The position numbers were made by a program, and so were the translations under genes. Positions 24,610 through 33,874 of a stretch of 64,000 nucleotides of DNA are shown in pieces. Each line of letters opens with the position of its first letter. Positions within the stretch are counted from its first letter, which is position 1. The stretch is from Pseudomonas peradeniyensis (GTDB lineage Bacteria > Pseudomonadota > Gammaproteobacteria > Pseudomonadales > Pseudomonadaceae): NCBI RefSeq assembly GCF_014268935.2, contig NZ_JABWRJ020000004.1, positions 186,001-250,000 of the forward strand, in the 5' to 3' direction. The notes under the pieces were generated by a model. That model was not told the DNA's origin, did no database searches, and saw only the letters and a list, made by a program, of their open reading frames with translations.

Positions 24610-25923
24610 TCAGGGCTCCTGGATACCCGTGGTATCGCCGATCAACGACTCGGCCTTCAGTACCGGCGGCGCCTGCTTGCGCAGTTGCGCCACCTGCCCC
24701 GCCTCCACCGCCGGTGCCTGGTTGCCCCAGCTGCCGCGGATGAAGTTGACCACATCGGCCACCTGCTGGTCCGACAGCCGCCAGCCGAAGCCCGGCATGC
24801 TGAAGGTCGAGGGCGCCGTCGCCGTGGCCGGCAGGGTCGCGCCCTCCAGCACGATATGGATCAACGAGGTGGCATCCTCGCCCTGCACCACCGGGTTGCC
24901 GGCCAGCGCCGGGAACACCCGGGCGTAGCCCTTGCCGTCGGTGCGGTGGCAGGCGCCGCAGTTGTCGACGTAGAGCGCCGCGCCGGTCTTGCCGTCATTG
25001 CCCTGCCACAGCGCCTGGGCGACGGCAGGGTCCTCGTGGAACGGCTTGTCGTTCGGGTTCACCGGCGGCAGGGTCTTGAGGTAACGGGCGATGGCGGTCA
25101 GGTCGGCATCGCTCATGTACTGCATGCTGTGCTCGACCACATCGCTCATGCCGCCGAACACTGCGGTGCGCTCGTTGCGCCCGGTCTTGAGGAAGGCGAC
25201 GATCTGCGCCTCGTCCCAGCTGCCCAGGCCATCCTTGTGGTCACCGCGCAGGCTCTTGGCGATCCATCCTTCAAGGGGCGCGCTGCCGGACAGGAACGCC
25301 GCGCCGTCGCCGGCATCCAGGGCTTTTTCCTGCATGGTCAGCGCCCGCGGCGTGTGGCACGCGCCACAGTGCCCCAACCCTTCGACCAGGTAGGCGCCGC
25401 GCGCCACCACCGGATCGCGCCCGGCGGCTTCGAACGGCTTGACCGGCGGCGCGAACAACCCGCGCCAGAACGCCAGCGGCCAGCGCATGCTCAGCGGCCA
25501 GGGAATGTCGCTGTCCTTGTTCTGCTGCTCCACCGGCTGCACGCCGTGCATGAAGTAGGCGTAGAGCGCCTGCATGTCCTGGTCGCTGACCCGGGCATAG
25601 GACGGGTACGGCATGGCCGGATACAGCGTGCTGCCATCCTTGCCGATACCCTGGCGCACGGCACGCTCGAAGTCCTCGTAGCTGTACTGGCCGATGCCGC
25701 TCGCATGGGGCGTGATATTGGTCGAGTACAGGGTGCCGATGGGCGTTTCCATGGGCAGCCCGCCGGCGAACGGCTTGCCGCCCTTGGCGGTGTGACAGGC
25801 CACGCAGTCGCCGGCGCGGGCCAGGTACTCGCCTTGCCTGACCTGCGCCGGGTCCACCGCGTCGGCAGCCTGCAGCAAGGTGCTGGCGCCCAGGCCCAGC
25901 ATGGCGATGAGCAGTGTCTTCAT
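24610..25923 (-). CDS. gluconate 2-dehydrogenase cytochrome c subunit
   Basis: The 437-residue periplasmic protein has a signal peptide (LLIAMLGLGASTLLQAADA) and three CxxCH haem sites: CVACH (about residue 43), CGACH (about 190) and CGACH (about 327), the tri-haem pattern of membrane gluconate, sorbitol and alcohol dehydrogenase cytochromes. It passes electrons from the flavin subunit to ubiquinone. The ATG at 25923, eleven bases after the flavoprotein stop, is chosen for the AGGAAGG upstream; an ATG five codons earlier is possible. It is the last gene of a small-subunit/flavoprotein/cytochrome operon. In P. putida a like operon sits beside kgu genes and makes 2-ketogluconate. Confidence 0.88.
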   Translation of the reverse strand: MKTLLIAMLGLGASTLLQAADAVDPAQVRQGEYLARAGDCVACHTAKGGKPFAGGLPMETPIGTLYSTNITPHASGIGQYSYEDFERAVRQGIGKDGSTLYPAMPYPSYARVSDQDMQALYAYFMHGVQPVEQQNKDSDIPWPLSMRWPLAFWRGLFAPPVKPFEAAGRDPVVARGAYLVEGLGHCGACHTPRALTMQEKALDAGDGAAFLSGSAPLEGWIAKSLRGDHKDGLGSWDEAQIVAFLKTGRNERTAVFGGMSDVVEHSMQYMSDADLTAIARYLKTLPPVNPNDKPFHEDPAVAQALWQGNDGKTGAALYVDNCGACHRTDGKGYARVFPALAGNPVVQGEDATSLIHIVLEGATLPATATAPSTFSMPGFGWRLSDQQVADVVNFIRGSWGNQAPAVEAGQVAQLRKQAPPVLKAESLIGDTTGIQEP

Positions 25924-25934
25924 GTTGGCCTTCC

Positions 25935-27722
25935 TCATGCCTGCACCAGTGGACCGGGGTTTTTCAGGTAGCGCTCGCGGATCGCCCGCGCCGACCAGTA
26001 GGTCAGTGCCGCCACCAGCCCGGTGGGGTTGTAGCCCAGGCCCTGGGGGAAGGCCGAGGCACCGGGGACGAAGACGTTGTGCACGTCCCAGCACTGCAGG
26101 TAGCGATTGAGCGCGCTGGTTTTCGGATCGGTGCCCATGATCGCGCCGCCGTTGAGGTGGGTGGTCTGGTAGGTGGAGGCATCGAAGTGCTGGCCGAAGG
26201 TTTTCTTGCCCGCGCTGATCGCCTTGGGTCCCATCGCTTCGGCAATCTTGCCCATGCGCTCGACCATGAAGCGGTTCATCTTCACGTCGTTGTCCTTCCA
26301 GTCGAAGGTCATGCGCAGCAAGGGCAAGCCGTAGGCATCCTTGTACACCGGGTCCAGGTCGAGGTAGTTGTCGCGGTAGGACTGGTGTGCACCGTGAGCG
26401 TCCATCGACAGCATGTGCCGGTAGCTGTCAGCCACCGCGGCCTTCCAGCCGCTGCCCCATTTCGGCGTGCCCGGCGGCACCTTGGTGCCGGAGATCGGCT
26501 TGGCGCCGGCTTGGTTGACCCAGAACGGCGAACCGCCGACGAAGCCGTGCGGGCCATGGTCGAAGTTGTCGGCGTTGAAGTCGTCCACCGCCACGCCGTT
26601 GCCGCCGGCGCCGATGAAGGGGTTGGTGTGGTGGCTGTCGCGGTCGAAGAACGCGGTCACGGTGGAGATGTTCTGGTAGGCGAAATTGCGTCCGACCACC
26701 CCTTCGTTGCTCACCGGGTCGTAGGGCTTGCCGATGCCCGAGAGCAGCATCAGGCGCACGTTGTTGTACTGGAACGCGCCGAGGATCACCAGGTCGGCGG
26801 GTTGCTCCACCTCGCGCCCCTGGCTGTCGACGTAGGTCACGCCGGTGGCCAGGCGCTTGTCGGCGGTCAGGTTGACCCGCAGCACATGGGCGTTGTTGCG
26901 CAGCTCGAAGTTCGGCACCTGGCGCAGGGCCGGGAGGATGTTCACGTTGGGCGAGGCCTTGGAGTACATGTAGCAGGCATAGCCGCTGCAATAGCCGCAG
27001 AAGTTGCACGGCCCCATCTGCGCGCCGTAGGGGTTGGTGTAGGGTCCTGAGGTGTTGGCCGACGGCAGGTTGTAGGGGTGGTAGCCGACCTCGCGGGCGG
27101 CCTTCTCGAACAGCTGGGCCGACACGGTGTTCTTCTGCGCCGCCAGCGGGAAGTCGCTGGAGCGGTCGGCGGCGAACGGGTTGCCACCCTTGTCGCGGCC
27201 CACCACCTGGCCCTTGATCGACCAGGCCGTGCCGGAGGTGCCGAACACCTTCTCGGCAAAGTCGAAGTACGGCTCCAGCTCTTCATAGCTGACGCCGAAG
27301 TCCTGGATGGTCATGCCCTCGGGAATGAACCGCTTGCCGTAGCGCTCCTCGTAATGGCTGCGCAGGCGCAGCTCCACCGGGTCAACGCGAAAATGCACGC
27401 CGGACCAGTGCAGCCCGGCCCCGCCCGTGCCGGTGCCGGGCAGGAAGGCGCCGAACTGGCGGTACGGCACGGCCACGTCGTTGACGCTGTGGCGCAGGGT
27501 CACGGTCTCGCGGGAGATGTCCATGAACAGCTTCTTGCGCGAGTTGTAGGTCAGCTCGTCCATGGTCTGCGGGTAGACGCCGTCCGGATAGGTGTCGCGG
27601 GTCGGGCCGCGTTCCAGGGCCAGCACCTGCAGACCGGCTTCGGTCAGTTCCTTGGCCATGATCGACCCGGCCCAGCCGAACCCGACGATGACCACATCGA
27701 CTTTCTTCATCACTTGGCTCAT
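25935..27722 (-). CDS. gluconate 2-dehydrogenase flavoprotein subunit (GMC family)
   Basis: The 595-residue FAD enzyme has the nucleotide-binding motif VDVVIVGFGWAGSIMAKEL at residues 8-26 and the C-terminal GMC signature with His and Asn active-site candidates (TTHLNGGAIMGTDPKTS and GYNPTGLVAALTYWSA). A Cys-rich segment, GPCNFCGYCSGYACYMYSK (about 238-256), resembles the iron-sulfur-binding Cys cluster of related dehydrogenases. It oxidises gluconate at C2 on the periplasmic face; export would depend on the Tat signal of the small subunit, as this protein has none. It lies three bases after the small-subunit stop. Confidence 0.9.
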   Translation of the reverse strand: MSQVMKKVDVVIVGFGWAGSIMAKELTEAGLQVLALERGPTRDTYPDGVYPQTMDELTYNSRKKLFMDISRETVTLRHSVNDVAVPYRQFGAFLPGTGTGGAGLHWSGVHFRVDPVELRLRSHYEERYGKRFIPEGMTIQDFGVSYEELEPYFDFAEKVFGTSGTAWSIKGQVVGRDKGGNPFAADRSSDFPLAAQKNTVSAQLFEKAAREVGYHPYNLPSANTSGPYTNPYGAQMGPCNFCGYCSGYACYMYSKASPNVNILPALRQVPNFELRNNAHVLRVNLTADKRLATGVTYVDSQGREVEQPADLVILGAFQYNNVRLMLLSGIGKPYDPVSNEGVVGRNFAYQNISTVTAFFDRDSHHTNPFIGAGGNGVAVDDFNADNFDHGPHGFVGGSPFWVNQAGAKPISGTKVPPGTPKWGSGWKAAVADSYRHMLSMDAHGAHQSYRDNYLDLDPVYKDAYGLPLLRMTFDWKDNDVKMNRFMVERMGKIAEAMGPKAISAGKKTFGQHFDASTYQTTHLNGGAIMGTDPKTSALNRYLQCWDVHNVFVPGASAFPQGLGYNPTGLVAALTYWSARAIRERYLKNPGPLVQA

Positions 27723-27725
27723 GGC

Positions 27726-28472
27726 TCAACCTCGCTCGCCGCTGATGGACACTGACGGGAAGGGATAGCGCTCGTCGCGCTCCACCCAGTCCATGAAGTC
27801 GGCGCGGGCGCCGGGGAATCCGACCAGCTTCCAGCCCGCCAGGCCCTGGTTGCCGCCGTGCAGGGGGTCGCTGAAAAAGCCCTCGCGGGTGTTGAGCCAG
27901 AGCATGCCGAGGAAGGTGGCCGCCGGCACCGAGGCAAAGGCCGGCTTGCCGCCGTCCAGGGCCTCGAGCACCTGCTGCTGTTGTTCAAGGCCGAGCTGGG
28001 CGAACGCCTTGCCGAACTGCGCCTGGCACCAGGCGTCGGTTTCGGCGATGCCCAGGCGGTAGATCTCCTGGGGGCTGAGCTTGAGCTGGTAGCCCAGCTC
28101 GCTGGGTGCGTCGGGGCGGAATGGCCCCTGCATGTACCACAGCCCGCCGCTGCCGTAGCGGGTGTTGAGCTGACGGTCGATGAACTCGGGCACGCCGGCA
28201 TCGGCCGCACCGGGGCCGAGGGCGTCGGTGGGGATGAGCACGGCCACGGCGGCGCTGACGAAAGCCCACTCCTCCTGGGTGAAGAAGCTTGGCTGGTAGG
28301 CCCGTGCCGGGGCCGGTCGGGCCGGTTCGGCGGCTGCCGGGGTGGCGCTGTCGGCGAGCACTGCGCCGCCCAGTCCCGTACCGGCGAGGGTCGCCACCGG
28401 GATCAGGGTCAGGGATTGGCGCAGGAACGCCCGGCGCGCCGGTTGCACGGAGGCGGGTTGGTCCTTGGACAT
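27726..28472 (-). CDS. gluconate 2-dehydrogenase small (gamma) subunit with Tat signal
   Basis: The 248-residue protein begins with a twin-arginine signal (PARRAFLRQSLTLIPVATLA), followed by an Ala/Pro linker and the subunit 3 domain (FFTQEEWAFVSAAVAVLIPT and AGVPEFIDRQLNTRYGSGG). This chaperone-like subunit carries the flavoprotein through the Tat pore as a folded complex. It is first in the operon; the 202-base space upstream has strong palindromes but no perfect PtxS box. Confidence 0.87.
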   Translation of the reverse strand: MSKDQPASVQPARRAFLRQSLTLIPVATLAGTGLGGAVLADSATPAAAEPARPAPARAYQPSFFTQEEWAFVSAAVAVLIPTDALGPGAADAGVPEFIDRQLNTRYGSGGLWYMQGPFRPDAPSELGYQLKLSPQEIYRLGIAETDAWCQAQFGKAFAQLGLEQQQQVLEALDGGKPAFASVPAATFLGMLWLNTREGFFSDPLHGGNQGLAGWKLVGFPGARADFMDWVERDERYPFPSVSISGERG

Positions 28473-28531
28473 GAGGATGTCTCTCTGTTGATCAGGTCAT
28501 ACGGAAATCGTCGCCCTTTTCACCGATGGAA

Positions 28532-28614
28532 ATCCCGGGGCTGCAGGCCGAGACAGCGCTGTCTCGGCGAAGCGGCCTTGCTTTGCCAAAGGGTCGCGGC
28601 GCGACCCCGGGATA
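28532..28614. repeat. nested palindromes between kguD and the dehydrogenase operon
   Basis: Three inverted repeats are nested here. An outer pair is TCCCGGGG near 28532-28540 with CCCCGGGA near 28606-28613. Inside are a perfect 22-base palindrome at 28547-28568 (GCCGAGACAGC and its complement) and GGGTCGC/GCGACCC at 28591-28607, overlapping the outer right arm. A further hairpin, GGGGCGAGC/GCTCGCCCC, lies around 28651-28673 next to the kguD stop. It may serve as transcript end, REP variant or operator; I cannot tell which. Confidence 0.6.
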
Positions 28615-28674
28615 TCGAAACGGGCAAGGGCTGTTGTTATGGCAAGCACGGGGCGAGCGCAGTGCTCGCCCCGC

Positions 28675-29661
28675 TCATGGGTTTCGCCGCGACCAGGCAA
28701 GCGGGTTGACCAGGTTCTGCGGTCGCTCGCCGGCCAGGGCGGCCAGCAGGTTGTCCACCGCGCAGCGGGCCATGGCCTCGCGGGTCTCCTCGGTGGCCGA
28801 GCCGATGTGCGGCGTCACCACCAGGTTGTCCAGTTGCAGCAACGGCGAATCGGCGGGCAACGGCTCGCGCACGAACACGTCCAGGCCGGCGCCGCGAATG
28901 CGCCGCTCGGCCAGGGCCTGGAACAACGCAGCCTCGTCCAGCACCCGGCCACGGGAGATGTTCACCAGGATCGCCGACGGCTTCATCAGTGCCAGCTGTG
29001 GCGCGCCGATCAGGTTCTCGGTCGCGGCGGTCAGCGGCAGGCACAGGCAGACGAAATCGGACTCGGCCAGCAAGGCCTCCAGGCTGCGATGCGCGGCGGC
29101 AAACCGCGCCTCCACCTCAGGCCGCGGCTGGCGGGTGTGGTACAGCACGCGCATGCCGAAGCCTGCATGGGCGCGGCGGGCCAGGGCTTCGCCGATACGG
29201 CCCATGCCGACGATGCCCAGGGTCTTGCCCTGCACGTCGCAACCGAACTGCGCCGGCCCGATACCCGCCTGCCAGTGGCCGGCGCGGATCCAGCCGTCGA
29301 GCTCGACGACGCGCCGGGCACAGGCAAGGATCAGGGCGAAGCCGGTGTCGGCGGTGGTTTCGGTGAGCACGTCGGGGGTGTTGGTCAGCAGCACGCCGCG
29401 CTGGTCGAAGGCGTCGATATCGTAGTTGTCGACACCGACCGAGACGCTGGAGACCACTTGCAGCTGCGGCGCCAGGTCGAGCAAGGGGGCATCCAGGCGC
29501 AGGCTGGCACCGAGCAGCCCGTGGGCGCCCGGCAGCGCCGCACGCAGCCGAGCGAGGCCGTCGGCACTGGGTGATTCGACCAAGGTCACCTCGGCGTGTG
29601 CCTGCAGGCGGGCCATGAGCGCGTCGGAGAGACGTTTGTAGAGGACGATGCGTTTCTTCAT
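28675..29661 (-). CDS. kguD: 2-ketogluconate 6-phosphate reductase
   Basis: The 328-residue D-2-hydroxyacid dehydrogenase has the NAD(P) motif TLGIVGMGRIGEALARRA (about 145-162) and the catalytic set Arg in NISRGRVLDEAAL, Glu in FVREPLP and His in VVTPHIGSATEE. In the ketogluconate route it reduces 2-keto-6-phosphogluconate to 6-phosphogluconate. It ends the kguE-kguK-kguT-kguD operon, starting 10 bases after kguT. Glyoxylate or hydroxypyruvate reductase would be the alternative, but the neighbours favour KguD. Confidence 0.9.
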   Translation of the reverse strand: MKKRIVLYKRLSDALMARLQAHAEVTLVESPSADGLARLRAALPGAHGLLGASLRLDAPLLDLAPQLQVVSSVSVGVDNYDIDAFDQRGVLLTNTPDVLTETTADTGFALILACARRVVELDGWIRAGHWQAGIGPAQFGCDVQGKTLGIVGMGRIGEALARRAHAGFGMRVLYHTRQPRPEVEARFAAAHRSLEALLAESDFVCLCLPLTAATENLIGAPQLALMKPSAILVNISRGRVLDEAALFQALAERRIRGAGLDVFVREPLPADSPLLQLDNLVVTPHIGSATEETREAMARCAVDNLLAALAGERPQNLVNPLAWSRRNP

Positions 29662-29671
29662 TGCACGGTAC

Positions 29672-30949
29672 CTATCGGCTGGGCGCCAGGCTTTGCCGGC
29701 GAGTCTGTTGCAAGGGATTGAGAACGGCGGTCAGGGCCACGGCCAGCAGCAGCGCCACGCACATGAACAGGTAGGAGGCGCCGGGTCCGCCGGTGGCACC
29801 ATTGAGGTAGCCCACCAGCCACGAGCCGGAAAACGAACCCAGCGCGCCCATGCTGTTGATCAGCGCCATGGCGCCTCCGGCGACGTTGGCCGGCAGCAGC
29901 TCGGGGACGATGGCGAAGAACGGCCCGTAGGGCGCGTACATGCAGGCCCCGGCGATCACCAGCAAGGCGTAGGACCACCAGAAATGCTCGGTGCCCAGGC
30001 TGTACGAGCCGTAGAACGCCAGGGCGGCGATCAGCAGCGGCGGCCAGACGAAACGCTTGCGCTTCTGCAGGCGGTCCGAGGCCCAGGACACCCCGAGCAT
30101 GGCCACCACCGCGCCCAGGTACGGCACTGCCGACAGCCAGCCGGCGGTGACGATGTCCAGCGCCGCCGCCTGCTTGAGGATCGACGGCAGCCAGAGCACG
30201 AAGCCGTACACGCCGATGCTCCAGCAGAAGTACTGCAGCGACAGGATCAGCACGGTGGGCGAACGGAACGCCTCGCGGTAGTTCTTCACCGGCTTGATGC
30301 CCTGCTGCTCGGCGTCCAGCGCCTGGCGCAGCGCCGCCTTCTCGCGGGCGTCCAGCCACTTGGCCTGCTCCGGACGGTCATCCACCAGGCGCCACCAGAT
30401 GAAGGCCCAGAGAATCGCCGGCGCGCCTTCGATGATGAACATCCAGCGCCAGTCGAACTGCTGCACCAGGTAGCCCGAAACCACCGACATCCACAGGATG
30501 GTCACCGGATTGCCGAGGATCAGGAAGGTGTTGGCCCGTGAGCGCTCGGCGCGGGTGAACCAGTGGCAGAGGTAGATGAGCATGGCCGGCATCACCGCCG
30601 CCTCCACCACACCCAGCAGGAAGCGGATGACGATCAGCAGGTAGACGTCATGCACCACGCCGGTCAGCGTCGCCAGGCCGCCCCAGAGAATCAGGCTGGC
30701 GAAGATCAGCTTCTTCACGCTGCGCTTCTGCGCGTAGAGGGCGCCTGGTACCTGGAAGAAGAAGTAGCCGAGAAAGAACAGCGCGCCGAGCAGCGATGAC
30801 AGCGCCGGGGTGATCTTCAGGTCGTCGGCCATGCCCGAGGCCGCGGCGAAGCCATAGTTGGCCCGGTCGAGATAGGCCAGGCTGTAGGTGATGAAGACGA
30901 TGGGCATGATGTACCACCAGCGTCTGGGAGCGAGTCGATCAAGCTGCAT
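29672..30949 (-). CDS. kguT: 2-ketogluconate MFS transporter
   Basis: The 425-residue protein is an anion:cation symporter-type MFS permease with 12 helices. It shows RRWWYIMPIVFITYSLAYLD at the N-terminus with the Asp-Arg pair LDRANYGFA typical of the ACS family, and the central loop ending in VKNYREAFRSPTV. It imports 2-ketogluconate from the periplasm. AGGAG precedes the ATG. A 57-base gap separates it from kguK and contains a small hairpin (CCGGACCGTCCGG). Confidence 0.9.
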   Translation of the reverse strand: MQLDRLAPRRWWYIMPIVFITYSLAYLDRANYGFAAASGMADDLKITPALSSLLGALFFLGYFFFQVPGALYAQKRSVKKLIFASLILWGGLATLTGVVHDVYLLIVIRFLLGVVEAAVMPAMLIYLCHWFTRAERSRANTFLILGNPVTILWMSVVSGYLVQQFDWRWMFIIEGAPAILWAFIWWRLVDDRPEQAKWLDAREKAALRQALDAEQQGIKPVKNYREAFRSPTVLILSLQYFCWSIGVYGFVLWLPSILKQAAALDIVTAGWLSAVPYLGAVVAMLGVSWASDRLQKRKRFVWPPLLIAALAFYGSYSLGTEHFWWSYALLVIAGACMYAPYGPFFAIVPELLPANVAGGAMALINSMGALGSFSGSWLVGYLNGATGGPGASYLFMCVALLLAVALTAVLNPLQQTRRQSLAPSR

Positions 30950-31006
30950 GGGGATTCTCCTGGTCTTGTTGTTCTTGTCACATCAGGTGCCGGACGGTCC
31001 GGCGAT

Positions 31007-31966
31007 TCAGCGTGGTTGGATCGAAGCGTGTTCGTGCAGGTCCAGTTCGTGGCGTTGCGGCAGGCCTTCCATGTCGCCCCGGCTCTGCACCGCGCGGCTG
31101 CCGCACCAGTTGCCCCGGGCCACGGCGCGGCGCAGCGGCAGGCCCTCGAGCAAGGCGCTGATCACGCCGACGGCGAAGGCATCGCCCGCGCCCACGGTGT
31201 CGACTACCCGGGACACCGGAACACCTGGGACCACGCCGTGCTCACCGTGGGCGTCGCGCCAGTAGGCACCTTCGGCGCCAAGCTTGATGGCCACGTATTG
31301 CACACCCTGCTCCAGGTAGAACTCGGCGATGGCCTGCGGCGACTGGCGGCCGCTCAGCAGGCGCCCCTCCTCAAGCCCTGGCAGGACCCAATCAGCCTTG
31401 AACGCCAGGGCGTTGATCTCGCGCACCATGGTCTGGCGGTCCGGCCACAGCGAGGGGCGCAGGTTGGGGTCGAAGGAGATGCTGCGGCCATGGGCGCGCA
31501 TGTCGTCCAGCAACTGGTGGCAGAGCGCGCGACAGCTGGCCGACAAGGCCGGCGGAATGCCGGTGGCATGCAGATGCCGGGCTTGCAGCAACGCGGGCTG
31601 CATCTGGGTAGGCGACAACCGGCTGGCCGCCGAGCCACGGCGGAAATACTCGACTTGCGGATCGCGGCCGTCATCGCAGCGCTCCTTGAGCTGGAACCCT
31701 GTGGGGTACTCGTCATCGATCTCGACGCTGGAACAGTCCAGCCCTTCCTGGCGCAGGGTGTCGAGCACGAAGGCGCCGAGCGAGTCGTTGCCGACCCGGC
31801 TCAGCCAGCGCACCCCCAGGCCCAGGCGCGCCAGGCCGATGGCCACGTTGCTGTCGGCACCGGCGATGCGCTTGCCAAAACCCTCGACCCGGGCCAGCTC
31901 GCCCGGCTGCGCGGCCACGAACATGGCCATGGTTTCACCGAAACACAGGACGTCGCGCTCAGCCAT
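31007..31966 (-). CDS. kguK: 2-ketogluconate kinase (PfkB family)
   Basis: The 319-residue sugar kinase has the PfkB N-terminal region (VLCFGETMAMF, then GFGKRIAGADSNVAIGLARLG) and the C-terminal ATP and catalytic signature VVDTVGAGDAFAVGVISALL (about 250-269), with the base Asp in GAGD. It phosphorylates 2-ketogluconate at C6. It closely resembles KDG kinases; operon position decides for KguK. Its ATG overlaps the kguE stop by eight bases, implying coupled translation. Confidence 0.88.
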   Translation of the reverse strand: MAERDVLCFGETMAMFVAAQPGELARVEGFGKRIAGADSNVAIGLARLGLGVRWLSRVGNDSLGAFVLDTLRQEGLDCSSVEIDDEYPTGFQLKERCDDGRDPQVEYFRRGSAASRLSPTQMQPALLQARHLHATGIPPALSASCRALCHQLLDDMRAHGRSISFDPNLRPSLWPDRQTMVREINALAFKADWVLPGLEEGRLLSGRQSPQAIAEFYLEQGVQYVAIKLGAEGAYWRDAHGEHGVVPGVPVSRVVDTVGAGDAFAVGVISALLEGLPLRRAVARGNWCGSRAVQSRGDMEGLPQRHELDLHEHASIQPR

Positions 31967-32729
31967 GGCACACCTGCCCTTCCAGCTGCGCCAGATGCGC
32001 GACCTGCCGCGCGGTCAGCGCCAGCAGGTCGTCCCCGGCCAAGGGGTACTCGATGGCTCGCGGCAGGTCCGGGGCAAAATGCGTCATCAGTTCGCGCCAC
32101 TGGGCCAGGTCGAGCGCCTGGGGCACGACCGCGACCAGACGCCCGTCGGCACGCCGCGCCACGGCCTTGCAGTGCACGTAGCGCACCCAGCGGCCCAGCA
32201 GTCGTGCCGCCAGCAGCGGCGACTCGTCATGCCAGTACCAGTTACCGATATCGAAGGTCATGCCCGGTGCCACGCCCTGTTCCTGCGCCTCGCGGAAGAA
32301 TCGTTCCAGGACCTGCAGCCGTCCGCCGTAAGGCGTCTGATCGTTTTCCACATACAGCGCTGCCTTGTGCCCCAACAATGGCGCCAGGGCCTGCAAGTCA
32401 CAGCCTGGCTGGTAATGCCCCAGCGACACCTTCAGCGCCACCGCGCCGATTTCGCTTGCCAGTTGCAGGCGCTGGGCGATGGCCGGCTCCAGGCTGCCAT
32501 CCTCGCGCCACAGCTCCAGTGGCGTGGAGTAAAGGCTCTGCAGGCCATGCTCGGCGGCCAGGTTGGCCAGGGTGGCGGCAGCGGGCGTGGCGTCGAACAG
32601 TTCCTCACGCCATTCCACCCGCCGCGCACCGGCGGCGGCCAGCAACGGCAGGTAGCTGGCCTGACCCAGGCGCCGCACGGCATCGGCGCCGAAACTCGAC
32701 AAGCTGATGGAGACAATGGGCGTTTGCAT
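31959..32729 (-). CDS. kguE: KguE, xylose-isomerase-like TIM barrel protein
   Basis: The 256-residue protein has the sugar phosphate isomerase/epimerase fold (AP endonuclease family 2): GARRVEWREELFD, the metal-site run GMTFDIGNWYWHDESPL (about 167-183) and VENDQTPYGG. It is the first gene of the kgu operon and is listed as a putative ketogluconate epimerase in Pseudomonas, though its reaction is not firmly known. The ATG at 32729 is used; a longer frame would start within the PtxS operator. AAGGAC lies upstream. Confidence 0.85.
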   Translation of the reverse strand: MQTPIVSISLSSFGADAVRRLGQASYLPLLAAAGARRVEWREELFDATPAAATLANLAAEHGLQSLYSTPLELWREDGSLEPAIAQRLQLASEIGAVALKVSLGHYQPGCDLQALAPLLGHKAALYVENDQTPYGGRLQVLERFFREAQEQGVAPGMTFDIGNWYWHDESPLLAARLLGRWVRYVHCKAVARRADGRLVAVVPQALDLAQWRELMTHFAPDLPRAIEYPLAGDDLLALTARQVAHLAQLEGQVCHG

Positions 32730-32753
32730 GTGTGTGGTCCTTGTTCTTGTAGA

Positions 32754-32767
32754 TGAAACCGGTTTCA
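32754..32767. promoter_or_regulatory. PtxS operator before kguE
   Basis: TGAAACCGGTTTCA is an exact match to the 14-base PtxS palindrome described in P. putida. It lies 24 bases upstream of the kguE ATG, where the repressor would block the operon until 2-ketogluconate releases it. Confidence 0.92.
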
Positions 32768-32801
32768 TTTTTCGCCAGCAACAACGGCGTCAAGGACGCC
32801 G

Positions 32802-33824
32802 TCATGCTTGTGATCGGGTGGAGCCTCGCGGGATCAGTTCGGCTTGCAAATCCAGGCGCCGCGCCGGCGAACCGCTGCCTTGCAGGCGCTCCAGCAGGCA
32901 CTGGAACGCTGCGGCACCGATCCGCCCGGTGGGCTGGGCCAGGGCGGTGATGCCGCTGCCCACCAGCGGATACCAGTCCAGCTCGTCGAGCGCCAGCAGG
33001 CCCACGTCCTGGAACAGCGCCCCGCCACGGGCGTGCAGCACGCGGACCACCTCCAGGGTGGCAACGCCGTTGCAGGTAAACAGGGCCTGCGGGCCGTGCC
33101 CTGCCCCGGTGATGAAGCTGCCCAGCTGCTCCGACAGGTCCGCCCCCACCTCCAGCACCTGCCCCCGCAGGCCACGACGCCGGGCGATGGAGGCCTGGAA
33201 GGCGTCAACCCGCTCCTGGCGGGAGCTGGTACCGTCGAGCGGCTCGGTCACGGCGAGGATGTCGCGATAACCGCAACGCTGCAGGTGATCGAGGGCCTGT
33301 TCGACGGCATCGGTGTTGTCCAGCCCCACCAGGTCGACCGCCAGGCCGGCCAGCTGCCGGTCGACCAGCACCATCGGCAGCTCGCGGGCCAGCTTGGCCA
33401 GCTCGTCGGCGCGGTGGCCGAGGGTGTTCACGATCAGGCCATCGACGTTGTACGACTGCAGGGCTTGCAGGTGGCTGCGTTCCTGATCGTCGTCGTAGTC
33501 GGTGTTGCACACCACCAGGCTGTAGCCGTGCTGGCGGCAGGCAGTCTCGACGCCGTGCATCACCGCCACCGAGTAGGGGTTGCGGATATCCGCCAGGAGC
33601 ATGCCGACCAGCCCGGTACGACCGCGCTTGAGGGCGCTGGCCATGCGGTTGGGGCGATAGCCGAGGCGTTCGACGACGGCCTCGATGCGTTGCGCGGTGG
33701 CTTCGGCGAGCAGTTGCCGGTCTTCGCCCATGTAGCGCGAGACCGTCGCCTTGGAAACGCCGGCGGCCTTGGCGACCTCGCTGATGGTGACCCGACCGCG
33801 GACGGATGTTGGCTCTTTGTTCAC
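32802..33824 (-). CDS. ptxS: LacI-family repressor of 2-ketogluconate metabolism
   Basis: The 340-residue regulator has the LacI HTH VTISEVAKAAGVSKATVSRY (about 11-30) with the hinge helix (NRMASALKRGRTGLVG), and a periplasmic-binding-protein-like effector domain (ADIRNPYSVAVMHGVE, VCNTDYDDDQER, LVDRQLAGL). It binds 2-ketogluconate and represses kgu and its own gene. I take the GTG at 33824 (MNKEPTSVRG) with AAGGAA upstream; the ATG at 33875 would place the start on the operator itself. The gene lies upstream of kguE on the same strand. Confidence 0.9.
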   Translation of the reverse strand: MNKEPTSVRGRVTISEVAKAAGVSKATVSRYMGEDRQLLAEATAQRIEAVVERLGYRPNRMASALKRGRTGLVGMLLADIRNPYSVAVMHGVETACRQHGYSLVVCNTDYDDDQERSHLQALQSYNVDGLIVNTLGHRADELAKLARELPMVLVDRQLAGLAVDLVGLDNTDAVEQALDHLQRCGYRDILAVTEPLDGTSSRQERVDAFQASIARRRGLRGQVLEVGADLSEQLGSFITGAGHGPQALFTCNGVATLEVVRVLHARGGALFQDVGLLALDELDWYPLVGSGITALAQPTGRIGAAAFQCLLERLQGSGSPARRLDLQAELIPRGSTRSQA

Positions 33825-33860
33825 CCTGTTTCCTTCTTGTTTGCGCTTTTGCAGGGTTGA

Positions 33861-33874
33861 TGAAAACGGTTTCA
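33861..33874. promoter_or_regulatory. PtxS operator before ptxS
   Basis: TGAAAACGGTTTCA differs from the PtxS palindrome at one base. It ends 37 bases upstream of the proposed ptxS GTG and supports autorepression and the choice of the downstream start. Confidence 0.85.
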
